Of a stretch of DNA of 64,000 nucleotides, positions 53,072-61,890 are shown one piece after another (position 1 is the first letter of the stretch; every line of letters starts with the position of its first letter). The stretch comes from Caldilineaceae bacterium (GTDB lineage: Bacteria > Chloroflexota > Anaerolineae > Caldilineales > Caldilineaceae). The position numbers were made by a program, and so were the translations under genes. The DNA lies in NCBI GenBank assembly GCA_019637645.1, contig JAHBVH010000021.1, forward strand, positions 1-64,000, written 5' to 3'. The notes beneath the pieces are model-generated. The model made no database searches. It saw only the letters and a list, made by a program, of their open reading frames with translations, and was not told the DNA's origin.

Positions 53072-53986
53072 CTATTCTGCTCGCCGTACGCGTGGGTTGG
53101 CGATTTCGTCTAGCCCAACCGAGATCATGAACAACATCACAAACATCAGAATAATGGTGACAATCGGCATCATGAGCCACCACCACATCTCACGCAGGAG
53201 CGCATTTTGGTTCATCGCCCAGTAGATGGTGACACCAATGGTTGGCTCACGCAGCGGCCCGAGGCCCAACGCAGGCAAACCGACCGAGGCAAAAATGGCC
53301 CCGGTGACCGAGCCGACCAAGCTGGCACCCAAGTAGGGCAAGAGGTTGGGCAGTAATTCGCGAAAGATAATGCCCCAACTATTCATCCCATTGAGCCGCG
53401 CCATCATGACATAAGAGCGCTCGCGGAGGGTCAGCACCTGGGCGCGAATCGTCCGGGCTGGCCCCATCCACGCGGTGAGCGCAATGACATAGGCCATGCT
53501 GGTTAAGGTGAAGCTTTTGGCATCCATCGACGAAGCAATCACGATCAGAATCAGCAAGCCAGGCACGGTCAACAAGACATCGACAACCCAGCGCACGACC
53601 ACATCATACCAGCCGCCAAAAAAGGCCGAGGTAAAGCCGATGAAGGCCCCAATGCAAAGCCCAATCACACCGGCAATAAAGCCAATCCGAAAGGTTTCCC
53701 AGATGCCAAAGACCGCGACGGCCAAGAGCTCGCGTCCTTGCCCATCGGTGCCAAAGGGATGCGTGAGGGAAGGCGGTTGGCTGGCGGGTGCGCCTAAAGG
53801 ATAGGCGGCCTTTTCATCCACGTACAGTGAACCAACTACGGAAAAGAGAATAAAGAAAAGCAAGATGCCCAATCCAATGGTCAACTGGATATTCCGCCGT
53901 AAATAACGGAAGATGAGCAGGGGGCTCCCAGCCTCTTTGGTTCGCGTCGTCGTTAAATTGGGGGCAGATGCACTCTGGACACTCAT
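53072..53986 (-). CDS. ABC transporter permease (OppC/DppC-type)
   Basis: The 304-aa inner-membrane permease has an N-terminal TM (about 37-57), an extracytoplasmic loop with HPFGTDGQGRELLAVAVFG, the OppC signature, then about five more membrane spans and the EAA-like loop AQVLTLRERSYVMMARLNGMNSWGIIFRELLPNLLPYL. The ATG at 53986 follows GAGGGGAAG and leaves one base after the stop of the upstream permease gene. A start at 54019 would overlap that gene. It forms the translocation pore with the OppB-type subunit. Confidence 0.92.
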   Translation of the reverse strand: MSVQSASAPNLTTTRTKEAGSPLLIFRYLRRNIQLTIGLGILLFFILFSVVGSLYVDEKAAYPLGAPASQPPSLTHPFGTDGQGRELLAVAVFGIWETFRIGFIAGVIGLCIGAFIGFTSAFFGGWYDVVVRWVVDVLLTVPGLLILIVIASSMDAKSFTLTSMAYVIALTAWMGPARTIRAQVLTLRERSYVMMARLNGMNSWGIIFRELLPNLLPYLGASLVGSVTGAIFASVGLPALGLGPLREPTIGVTIYWAMNQNALLREMWWWLMMPIVTIILMFVMLFMISVGLDEIANPRVRRAE

Positions 53987-53987
53987 A

Positions 53988-54992
53988 TTACTTCCCCTCA
54001 TAGGCAATGCGCGGGTCAAGCAGTGGATAGATCAAATCGACAATAAACATGGCAATGCCAATGGCAACCGTGAGGATAAAGACAATGCCGTAGATCAAGA
54101 AGTAGTCGAGCTGCCGGATCGAATTGGCAAGCAAGGTTCCCAGCCCTGGGTACCGAAAGACCACCTCCACCAAGACGGAGCCAGAAATAATATAGCTAAA
54201 GGCAATAGCCAACCCCGTGACTTGAGGCAACAAGGCATTACGCACGGCGTAGCGGTAGAATAACCGCCAATTCTTCAACCCCTTGGCCTCGCCAAAGGTC
54301 ATATAATCCTCACCCTGCACTGTCACCATCATGCCGCGCATGCCAATGGCCCAGCCACCGGCGGTGGTAAGGATAAAGGCCAGCGCGGGCAGCGTGGCAT
54401 ATTTGATGATCTCCAGAATGAAACTGAGGTTTAGCCGCGGTAATTTGGTGGCATCATAGGCCCCGCCAAGTGGGAGCAATTGCCACTTAAAGGCCACAAA
54501 ATAGATCAACAGTAACCCGACAATAAAGGCGGGTACCGCCCCGATGATCAAAAATCCTGGCATAATATGCCTAAAGAAGAAACTCGACCTACTCCAGGCC
54601 ATGAGCGCACCAATTAAGGTCCCTAGAAAAAAGGTGATTAAGGTGGTGACCGAGAGTAAGCCTACCGTCCACCAGATCGCTTGGCCGATCAATTCGGGGA
54701 CCGTTTTGGGGAAATTGGCAATGGAATAGCCTAGGTTGAAACGCGCCATGTCACCCATATAGGTGAGGTATTGTTTCCAAACCGGCTGGTCTAGCCCAAA
54801 TTTCTTTTCATAGCTTTGGACCATCTCCTCAAAGCCGGGAGGAATGTACCCACTGCGAGAAGCCTGTTCCAGTAGCTTCTCGCGCAGCGGATTACGCGGT
54901 GTCAGCTTGGGAATGAAGAAATTTAACGTTGCCGCCGACCAAATCACCAAAAAGACGAGCAGCAGACGTTTGACAAAGTAGGATATTGGCAT
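53988..54992 (-). CDS. ABC transporter permease (OppB/DppB-type)
   Basis: The 334-aa permease has the typical N-terminal span (LLLVFLVIWSAATLNFFIPKL), a periplasmic region with GLDQPVWKQYLTYMGDMARFNLGYSIANFPKTV, then five membrane spans with the EAA loop GEDYMTFGEAKGLKNWRLFYRYAVRNALLPQV. It pairs with the next permease. It is separated from the nearest binding-protein gene by a terminator-like hairpin at 55072-55115, so its expression should be lower than that of the binding proteins. Confidence 0.92.
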   Translation of the reverse strand: MPISYFVKRLLLVFLVIWSAATLNFFIPKLTPRNPLREKLLEQASRSGYIPPGFEEMVQSYEKKFGLDQPVWKQYLTYMGDMARFNLGYSIANFPKTVPELIGQAIWWTVGLLSVTTLITFFLGTLIGALMAWSRSSFFFRHIMPGFLIIGAVPAFIVGLLLIYFVAFKWQLLPLGGAYDATKLPRLNLSFILEIIKYATLPALAFILTTAGGWAIGMRGMMVTVQGEDYMTFGEAKGLKNWRLFYRYAVRNALLPQVTGLAIAFSYIISGSVLVEVVFRYPGLGTLLANSIRQLDYFLIYGIVFILTVAIGIAMFIVDLIYPLLDPRIAYEGK

Positions 54993-55055
54993 TGATAGAC
55001 TCCCAAAAGGAAAGCAACGGGATCGGAACCCCGATCACCAATCCCGTCAACACAG

Positions 55056-55115
55056 AAAAAAAAGCGACCTACGGCGTCGTTGCCTTCCCTCCTTGTTGGC
55101 AAGACAGCGACGCCG
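55056..55115 (-). terminator. Terminator-like hairpin between binding-protein and permease genes
   Basis: CGGCGTCG/CGACGCCG (55072-55079/55108-55115) with an inner TTGCC/GGCAA pair, followed on the minus strand by CTTTTTTTT after 8 bases (A-run 55056-55063). It would partly stop transcripts after the binding-protein genes and set the protein ratio. Confidence 0.65.
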
Positions 55116-55133
55116 CAAGGTTAGCTGACAGCA

Positions 55134-56987
55134 CTACGCTGCCGGTTTTAGATGTTGTAAGATGATCGGGAAGGTTAGGTGCCAGAAAGCGCCATTGAGA
55201 TAAGGATCATCTTGGGTGGGCCAGCCGGTCCAATAAGTCTGGTTGTAGGGGATGCGATGCAGCCATTGTTGGATCGGGCAGTCGGGCAGCTCGTCCAAGA
55301 AGATCGCCAACGCTTGTAGATAGAGATCCATATAGGCCGGATCTTCCAGGGCCACTTTTGCCATTTCCTCCAGCACCGCGTCATAATCTGCGTTGCGGAA
55401 GCGCGAGTTGTAGGTGGTTGGCGTGCCAACGGGTTGGTAGTATTTGCTGGTGTACATGTCCAGGGTATCGAAGGGGTCGTTGATGCTACCGCCATGGCCG
55501 TTGAGCCAGATATGCTCGCGGCCTTCGCTGATCTGCGTGCCGTGGTCGGCGGGCATTTGGAATTCCAGGTCAAAGCCGCCTTGGCGGAGTTGCTCGGCCA
55601 ACACCGGCCCAATGTCGGCAAAGATCCCCCAGCCACCGATAATGTCGCTAATGCGGGCGCCATCCTTGACCCAGAAGCCTTCGCTGTCCTTCTCATACCC
55701 AGCGGCGGCCATGCGTTCGGCGGCTTTTTCCAGGTTATGTTCGGCGGTGTTGTACTTTTCCAGCAAGGGCTTGGCGGCTTCAAAGAAGGGTTCCAACCCG
55801 GCATATTGCGGGAAGGGCAGGGTCGTGAGAATCCCCGAGCCTTCGAGCGCTACTTCTAACATCTGTTCGCGATCAATGGTGTAGCTGACCGCCCACCGCA
55901 CATTCTTGTCGGCAAAGGCCCCTTCGTCGCAGTTGAACCAGAAGGAGGTCGGCCACCAGTCCATATACCCCAGCGGCAGCTCGCGACCTGTGTGCGTGAT
56001 GATCTTGTCGTTTTGGGCCACCACCTGCTTGATGGTCGTGGCACGAAGATCCAACAACGAATCGAGTTCGTTGTTGATGACCATTTGGGCCAAGGTGGTT
56101 TCATCCGCGGCGGGCAGATTGAGAATGCGTTCGACCGCGGGCAATTCGGCCACGAAACCAGTCTTTACCGCCCACCAATCATCCCGGCGATCCACAAATT
56201 TCTGTTGCGGTGTCCACGCCGTGATCTTATATGGCCCGGTGCAGAGGGGCAACCCTTGTTCCGGATCATAGCCTTGATACGCGGCCACATCTTCCACATC
56301 CTTGTAGATGTGTTCGGGCACAATGTAGATGCCGGTGTCGAACTTGTACATCAGATGGCTGAACATGAAGCGGGGGCGGGGCTCAAAAAAGGTAATGAGT
56401 GCCGTGGAATCATCCACCGCGGTGGCGGACTCGACCCATTTAGAAACTTCCGTGGAGTTGCGAACCTTGACAACATCGGGATTGTTGCCGTTTTCCATCA
56501 GCATGTTGATGGTGAAGGCGACGTCTTTGGCGGTAAAGGGGGTGCCATCACTCCACTCGACGCCACTGCGAATTCTGATGGTGAGTTCGGTGTAGTCGTC
56601 GTTGTACTCATAGCTTTCGGCCAACCATGGGATGTACTCGTCGGCAAAGGCTGAGTAGAAATAGAGGGGCTCCCAGAGCGCCGCGTTGCCGATCTGGTGG
56701 GTTGCGCCCGTGGCATAGGGATTGCCCAACCCGACATCGACAAACTGACCTTGGTTACCGCCGTTCATGAGGATCAGTGTGCGTTCGCGAGGTACTTCCG
56801 GCAGATCGGCGAGCGCTGCTGTATCAGCCGCCGCGGGGGTGGTCGCATCGCTGACCGCGGTGGCTGCGTTGGGGTCAGCCTCGCTGCCAGGCGCCGGTGG
56901 TGTACCACAGGCCGCTAGCGCAATCCCAGCGGAAGCAATCCCGCTCAGGCGGAGAAAATCACGCCGATTCAAATTTGCATCTTTCAT
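55134..56987 (-). CDS. Family-5 solute-binding lipoprotein, copy 1
   Basis: The 617-aa extracellular solute-binding protein begins MKDANLNRRDFLRLSGIASAGI and ALAAC, combining a twin-arginine motif with a lipobox. After a low-complexity linker comes the SBP_bac_5 fold (YEYNDDYTELTIRIRSGVEWSDGTPFTAKDVAFTI is its classical signature region). It would be anchored outside the membrane and deliver ligand to the downstream permeases. The ATG at 56987 follows AAGGAGTGACCC. It is one of three tandem paralogs with long identical blocks (for example NVRWAVSYTI, PVLAEQLRQGGFDLEF). Sugar and peptide ligands both occur in this family. Confidence 0.92.
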   Translation of the reverse strand: MKDANLNRRDFLRLSGIASAGIALAACGTPPAPGSEADPNAATAVSDATTPAAADTAALADLPEVPRERTLILMNGGNQGQFVDVGLGNPYATGATHQIGNAALWEPLYFYSAFADEYIPWLAESYEYNDDYTELTIRIRSGVEWSDGTPFTAKDVAFTINMLMENGNNPDVVKVRNSTEVSKWVESATAVDDSTALITFFEPRPRFMFSHLMYKFDTGIYIVPEHIYKDVEDVAAYQGYDPEQGLPLCTGPYKITAWTPQQKFVDRRDDWWAVKTGFVAELPAVERILNLPAADETTLAQMVINNELDSLLDLRATTIKQVVAQNDKIITHTGRELPLGYMDWWPTSFWFNCDEGAFADKNVRWAVSYTIDREQMLEVALEGSGILTTLPFPQYAGLEPFFEAAKPLLEKYNTAEHNLEKAAERMAAAGYEKDSEGFWVKDGARISDIIGGWGIFADIGPVLAEQLRQGGFDLEFQMPADHGTQISEGREHIWLNGHGGSINDPFDTLDMYTSKYYQPVGTPTTYNSRFRNADYDAVLEEMAKVALEDPAYMDLYLQALAIFLDELPDCPIQQWLHRIPYNQTYWTGWPTQDDPYLNGAFWHLTFPIILQHLKPAA

Positions 56988-57150
56988 TGGGTCACTCCTT
57001 GGTTCTTCTTGTGAATCCGGTTTATTGAAGCGAAATGAAGAAGCGGAACGTCGTCCTATCCATCTGCTCGTCATGCCCGATCGCTATGCCCGCTTGTGGG
57101 GTGGAGTGAGCAGGGTTGGCGGAAAACGGATAGTGGCATAGGTATGTCAA

Positions 57151-57194
57151 TTGGGGCTCGGCCTGGAGATAGTGGGAGCCAGAGCAAGCCCCAA
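57151..57194. other. Hairpin between binding-protein copies 1 and 2
   Basis: TTGGGGCT (57151-57158) pairs with AGCCCCAA (57187-57194) around a 28-base loop. It lies in a 298-base gap between the paralogs and may reduce read-through or stabilise an mRNA end. Confidence 0.35.
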
Positions 57195-57285
57195 AGTAAC
57201 CTCAATGGAAACCGTAAGCCCCCGGCCAAGTCACACAACGCACGGCGTGTTCCCTGCAATACACCGCGTGGCTTGGCGGGTTAAT

Positions 57286-59130
57286 TTAGGCGGCTGGTTT
57301 CAGATGCTGTAGAACCAGCGGGAAGGTTAGGTGCCAGAAAGCACCATTGACGTAGGGATCGTCTTGGGTGGGCCAGCCAGTCCAATAGGTCTGGTTGTAG
57401 GGAATTCGGTGTAAGAACTGCTGGATTGGGCAGTCGGGCAGTTCGTCCAAGAAGATCTCCAACGCTTGCAAGTAAAGACCCATATACGAAGGGTCTTCCA
57501 GCGAGACTTTGGCCATCTCTTCCATAATGGCATCAAAGTTTTCGTTGCGGAAGCGCGAGTTATAGGTGGCCGGTGTACCAACGGGTTGATAGTACTTGCT
57601 CGTGAACATATCGAGGGTGTCGAAGGGATCGTTGATGCTGCCGCCATGCCCATCAATCCAGATGTGCTCGCGGCCTTCGCTGATCTGGGTGCCGTGATCG
57701 GCGGGCATTTGGAATTCTAGGTCAAAGCCGCCTTGGCGGAGTTGCTCGGCCAACACCGGCCCAATGTCGGCAAAGACGCCCCACCCACCGATGATGTCGC
57801 TGATCCGCTCACCGTCTTTGGCCCAGAAGCCTTCGCTGTCCTTCGCATACCCGGCCGCGGCCATGCGTTCGGCGGCCTTGTCTAGGTTATATTCGGCCGT
57901 GTTGTACTTTTCCAGCAAGGGCTTGGCGGCTTCGAAGAAGGGTTCCAACCCGGCATATTGGGGGAAGGGCAAGGTCGTTAGGACCCCAGAACCTTCGAGC
58001 GCTACTTCTAACATCTGTTCGCGATTGATCGTGTGGCTGACCGCCCACCGCACATTCTTGTCGGCAAAGGCCCCTTCGTCGCAGTTGAACCAGAAGGAGG
58101 TCGGCCACCAGTCGATGTAGCCCATCGGCAACTCGCGCCCTGTGTGCGTGATGATCTTCTCATTCTGGGCCACCACTTGCTTGATCGTCGTTGCGAGGAG
58201 ACTCAAGCACGAGTCGATCTCATTATTGATGACCATCTGGGCCATGGTGGTTTCGTCGGCGGTGGGGAGCGCCAAAATGCGCTCGACCGCGGGCAACTCG
58301 GCCACAAAACCGCTCTTCACCGCCCACCAATCCTCGCGGCGGTCAATGAACTTCTGTTGGGCTGTCCACGCCGTGATCTTATACGGCCCCGTGCAGACCG
58401 GCAAGCCCGTGGCGGGATCGTAGCCTTGGTACGCGGCGACATCTGCCACCTCTTTGTAGATGTGTTCGGGAATGATGTAGAGCCCCGTGTCAAATTTAGA
58501 AGAGAGATGGCTGAACATGAAGCGGGGGCGCGGCTCAAAGAAGACAACCTTGGCGGTCGAATCGTCCACGGCGGTCGCTTCCTGCACCCATTTGCCGACT
58601 TCGGTGGAGTTTCGAATTTTGGCCGCATTGGGATCATTGCCGTTTTCCATCAGCATATTCAGCGTAAAAGCAACATCGTTGGCGGTGAACGGCGCACCGT
58701 CACTCCACTCGACGCCACTCCGAATCTTGATGGTGAGTTCGGTGTAGTCGTCGTTGTATTCGTAGCTTTCGGCCAACCAGGGAATATACTCGTCGGCAAA
58801 GGCCGAGTAGAAATAGAGGGGTTCCCACAGCGCCGCGCTCCCAATCTGGTGGGTTGCGCCGGTGGCATAGGGATTGCCCAGCCCTACATCCGTAAACTGG
58901 CCTTGGCTGCCGCCAAACATGATGATCAGGGTATTCTCACGCGCTACTTCTTTGATGTCACCCGTTGCCGCGGGCGCGCTTGTGGCGTCGCCTGCGACAA
59001 CAGCAGTGGTATTAGGATCAGCTTCGCTGCCTGGTGCAGGGGGGGTGCCACAGGCTGCTAGCATTACCCCAGCCGAGGCTAACCCACTCAGCCGTAGAAA
59101 ATCACGGCGGTTGAGATTGATGTCGGTCAT
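57286..59130 (-). CDS. Family-5 solute-binding lipoprotein, copy 2
   Basis: The 614-aa protein starts MTDINLNRRDFLRLSGLASAGV with a lipobox at MLAAC, and then follows copy 1 almost residue for residue through the ligand-binding fold, including YNDDYTELTIKIRSGVEWSDG and the NIGPVL-region DIIGGWGVFADIGPVLAEQL. The main divergence is in the linker after the lipid-attachment site and in scattered positions near the binding cleft (for example ATTIKQVVAQ preceded by SCLSLL instead of SLLDLR). AAGGAG lies at good distance before the ATG. No permease genes accompany this copy, so it must share the single pair downstream. Confidence 0.92.
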   Translation of the reverse strand: MTDINLNRRDFLRLSGLASAGVMLAACGTPPAPGSEADPNTTAVVAGDATSAPAATGDIKEVARENTLIIMFGGSQGQFTDVGLGNPYATGATHQIGSAALWEPLYFYSAFADEYIPWLAESYEYNDDYTELTIKIRSGVEWSDGAPFTANDVAFTLNMLMENGNDPNAAKIRNSTEVGKWVQEATAVDDSTAKVVFFEPRPRFMFSHLSSKFDTGLYIIPEHIYKEVADVAAYQGYDPATGLPVCTGPYKITAWTAQQKFIDRREDWWAVKSGFVAELPAVERILALPTADETTMAQMVINNEIDSCLSLLATTIKQVVAQNEKIITHTGRELPMGYIDWWPTSFWFNCDEGAFADKNVRWAVSHTINREQMLEVALEGSGVLTTLPFPQYAGLEPFFEAAKPLLEKYNTAEYNLDKAAERMAAAGYAKDSEGFWAKDGERISDIIGGWGVFADIGPVLAEQLRQGGFDLEFQMPADHGTQISEGREHIWIDGHGGSINDPFDTLDMFTSKYYQPVGTPATYNSRFRNENFDAIMEEMAKVSLEDPSYMGLYLQALEIFLDELPDCPIQQFLHRIPYNQTYWTGWPTQDDPYVNGAFWHLTFPLVLQHLKPAA

Positions 59131-59217
59131 GCACTAGACTCCTTGGTTCGTCCTCGAAAATAGTTGCTTGTCGAGCGAAAGTGTTTGCCGCACCCCGAAG
59201 AAAGGCAGAGGAGCGGT

Positions 59218-59280
59218 CCAATGGCGACAATTTGGGGAGTTGCCATTGGTGAAGGTAGGCTCGGAGGACGGGCCTACCTT
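59218..59280. other. Two hairpins between binding-protein copies 2 and 3
   Basis: CCAATGGC (59218-59225) pairs with 59242-59249, and AAGGTAGGC (59252-59260) with 59272-59280. They sit in the 211-base gap between the paralogous genes and could act as partial terminators or mRNA-stabilising structures. Confidence 0.45.
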
Positions 59281-59341
59281 GGGTGAGTGGCGCCGGTTGG
59301 GGGCAACCGTTGGCTGGTACCCCTGTCTGGCTGGTCCGCGA

Positions 59342-61216
59342 CTAGGCGGCTGGTTTCAGATGTTGCAAAATCAGCGGGAAGGTTAACGCCCAGAACGCGC
59401 CATTGACGTAAGGATCGTCTTGGGTGGGCCAGCCGGTCCAATAGGTCTGGTTGTAGGGGATGCGATGTAACCATTGTTGGATCGGGCAGTCGGGCAGCTC
59501 GTCCAGGAAGATCTCTAATGCTTGCAGATAGAGATCCATGTAGCCTGCATCCTCTTTCGGCACCTTGGCCATCTCTTCGAGGATGGCGTCATAATCGGTA
59601 TTGCGCCAGCGGGAATTGTAGGTGGTTGGCGTGCCGACAGGTTGATAGTATTTGCTGGTGTACATGTCGAGGGTATCAAAGGGGTCGTTGATGCTACCGC
59701 CGTGGCCGTTGAGCCAGATATGCTCGCGGCCTTCGCTGATCTGCGTGCCATGGTCGGCGGGCATTTGGAAGTCCAGGTCAAAGCCGCCTTGGCGGAGTTG
59801 CTCGGCCAACACCGGCCCAATGTCGGCAAAGACAGTCCAGCCACCGATGATGTCGCTAATGCGCGCACCATCCTTGACCCAGAAGCCTTCGCTGTCTTTC
59901 TCATACCCAGCGGCGGCCATATGTTCGGCGGCCTTATCCAGGTTATGTTCCATGGTATTGTACTTTTCTAGCAAGGGCTTGGCGGCTTCAAAGAAGGGTT
60001 CCAACCCGGCATATTGCGGGAAAGGCAAAGGCGTGAGAATCCCCGAGCCTTCGAGCGCTACTTCTAACATCTGTTCGCGATTGATCGTATAGCTGACCGC
60101 CCACCGCACATTCTTGTCGGCAAAGGCCCCTTCGTCGCAGTTGAACCAGAAGGAGGTCGGCCACCAGTCGATGTAGCCCAGGGGCAGCTCGCGACCTGTG
60201 TGGGTGATGATCTTCTCATTCTGGGCCACCACTTGCTTGATCGTCGCGGCGCGTAGATCGAGCACTGAGTCGATCTCGTTGTTGATGACCATTTGGGCCA
60301 TGGTCGTTTCGTCGGCAATGGGGAGCACCAAAATGCGCTCGACCGCGGGCAATTCGGCCACGAAACCCGTCTTCACTGCCCACCAATCATCGCGACGGTC
60401 GATAAATTTCTGTTGCGCTGTCCACGCCGTGATCTTATACGGCCCGGTGCAGACCGGTAGGCCGGCGGCGGGATCATATTCCTGGAAGGTAGCCACGTCT
60501 TCTACATCTTTGAAGATGTGTTCGGGCACAATCTTGATACAGGTATCGAATTTGGCCGAGAGATGGCTGAACATGAAGCGGGGGCGGGGCTCAAAGAAGA
60601 CAATGCGTACTGTGGAGTCATCAACTGCGCTGGTTTCTTGGATCCACTTGGCGACTTCGGTCGAGTTGCTGAGCTTGGTAGCATCGGGGTCAAGCCCATT
60701 GGTCTGCAACATATTCAAGGTAAAGGCAACATCGTTGGCGGTGAAGGGCGTGCCGTCACTCCACTCGACACCACTGCGAATTTTGACGGTGAGTTCGGTA
60801 TAGTCGTCGTTGTATTCGTAGCTTTCGGCCAACCACGGAATATGCTCATCGGCAAAAGCAGAATAAAAATAAAGGGGTTCCCATAGGGCCGCGCTCCCCA
60901 TTTGATGGGACGCGCCGGTGGCGTAGGGGTTGCCGAGCCCTACATCCGTAAACTGGCCTTGGGTTCCGCCGAACATGACAATCAATGTTTTGTCGCGTGG
61001 AACATCAGCAACCGCCGTGGAAGTGGTGGGTGCCGCACTGCTAGCTGTATCGGCTGGGGCTGCATTGGGATCAGCTTCACTGCCTGGCGCGGGGGGAGTG
61101 CCACAGGCGGTGGCCACGACACCAACGGCAGCTAAACCACTGAGGCGAAGAAAATCGCGACGACTGATATCATAGTTGACTTTCATTTCGCTCTGCTGGG
61201 GCGTCTTTGCAGACAT
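59342..61216 (-). CDS. Family-5 solute-binding lipoprotein, copy 3
   Basis: The 624-aa protein has a slightly longer start (MSAKTPQQSEMKVNYDISRR), then the twin-arginine/lipobox segment SRRDFLRLSGLAAVGVVATAC and the same SBP_bac_5 fold as copies 1 and 2. It differs most in the linker and in short stretches such as IVPEHIFKDVEDVATFQEYDP. GGAGGACTT precedes the ATG. As the first gene of the minus-strand series it follows the operon promoter region. Having three nearly identical binding proteins for one transporter suggests widened ligand range or raised dosage. Confidence 0.92.
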   Translation of the reverse strand: MSAKTPQQSEMKVNYDISRRDFLRLSGLAAVGVVATACGTPPAPGSEADPNAAPADTASSAAPTTSTAVADVPRDKTLIVMFGGTQGQFTDVGLGNPYATGASHQMGSAALWEPLYFYSAFADEHIPWLAESYEYNDDYTELTVKIRSGVEWSDGTPFTANDVAFTLNMLQTNGLDPDATKLSNSTEVAKWIQETSAVDDSTVRIVFFEPRPRFMFSHLSAKFDTCIKIVPEHIFKDVEDVATFQEYDPAAGLPVCTGPYKITAWTAQQKFIDRRDDWWAVKTGFVAELPAVERILVLPIADETTMAQMVINNEIDSVLDLRAATIKQVVAQNEKIITHTGRELPLGYIDWWPTSFWFNCDEGAFADKNVRWAVSYTINREQMLEVALEGSGILTPLPFPQYAGLEPFFEAAKPLLEKYNTMEHNLDKAAEHMAAAGYEKDSEGFWVKDGARISDIIGGWTVFADIGPVLAEQLRQGGFDLDFQMPADHGTQISEGREHIWLNGHGGSINDPFDTLDMYTSKYYQPVGTPTTYNSRWRNTDYDAILEEMAKVPKEDAGYMDLYLQALEIFLDELPDCPIQQWLHRIPYNQTYWTGWPTQDDPYVNGAFWALTFPLILQHLKPAA

Positions 61217-61890
61217 AAGTCCTCCAAAATCATGTAATACATATAGGTGACAAAAATACTGCCACTATTTTTGGGTGTAAGCGAAGGTGTTAAATTGGGC
61301 AGAACAACAATGACAACAAAGCTTGCTATGGGGAGAGTTCTAACGTGGAACTTCCAAACAGCCTAGTTTTACCGGCAACAAGGGAGCGGCAACGCAACGA
61401 GAGTTATCTGTGCAAGGTGTTGAATAGACACTTGCCTGAGATGCGTAAAATAACGCGCACGTGCCTTATTGTCTTTTGTCTTGTCATCCTGTCAAGGAGC
61501 GGACGCCTATACCGAATAGTGAATGAACGCAATTCCGACAGGAGATGGTAGGCGTGGTTGACATTAGTTTGCCCGAGGGAACGCTATCTGTTTTGCCCGA
61601 GGGAACGCTCTCTGTAAGGTAGAGGCACGTACCAAAATGATGGGAGCCTTGGTCATGCCAAATGACCTAATGTGTAACCACGGCAGAAAATTGTCGGTAG
61701 AGTTGCTTGAGTATAGAATAGTTTTGCAAGCGTGTCAAAACTGCGGAAATTGAATCTAGCAATTGTATGATATACTTGCAAGCAGACACACCACGCAAGT
61801 AAGCCCAGACAAAAAGTTGATCTCCTACTTTGATCGACATTCTCATGGTTGGCTGGGCCTACCTATTTGGAGAAACGACTGTCAAGCGGA
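61217..61890. other. 674-base divergent intergenic region
   Basis: It lies between the binding-protein operon and the FtsX-type gene, so it should contain both promoters. It also contains a near-perfect 24-bp tandem duplication. A 68-codon frame at 61345-61551 has no ribosome-binding site. TTGAAT with TATACT 15 bases later, near 61750-61775, is a poor promoter candidate for the rightward gene. Confidence 0.45.
61568..61615. repeat. 24-bp tandem duplication with one mismatch
   Basis: Two adjacent 24-base copies (61568-61591 and 61592-61615) differ only at one position (A versus C); each contains TTTGCCCGAGGGAACGCT. They lie in the divergent gap before the FtsX-type gene. Confidence 0.93.

Noticed and set aside
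58033..59061. 342-codon plus-strand frame antisense to binding-protein copy 2
   Set aside because: It recurs as antisense frames opposite copies 1 and 3 because of codon usage in the real gene; its translation has no known pattern and no ribosome-binding site.
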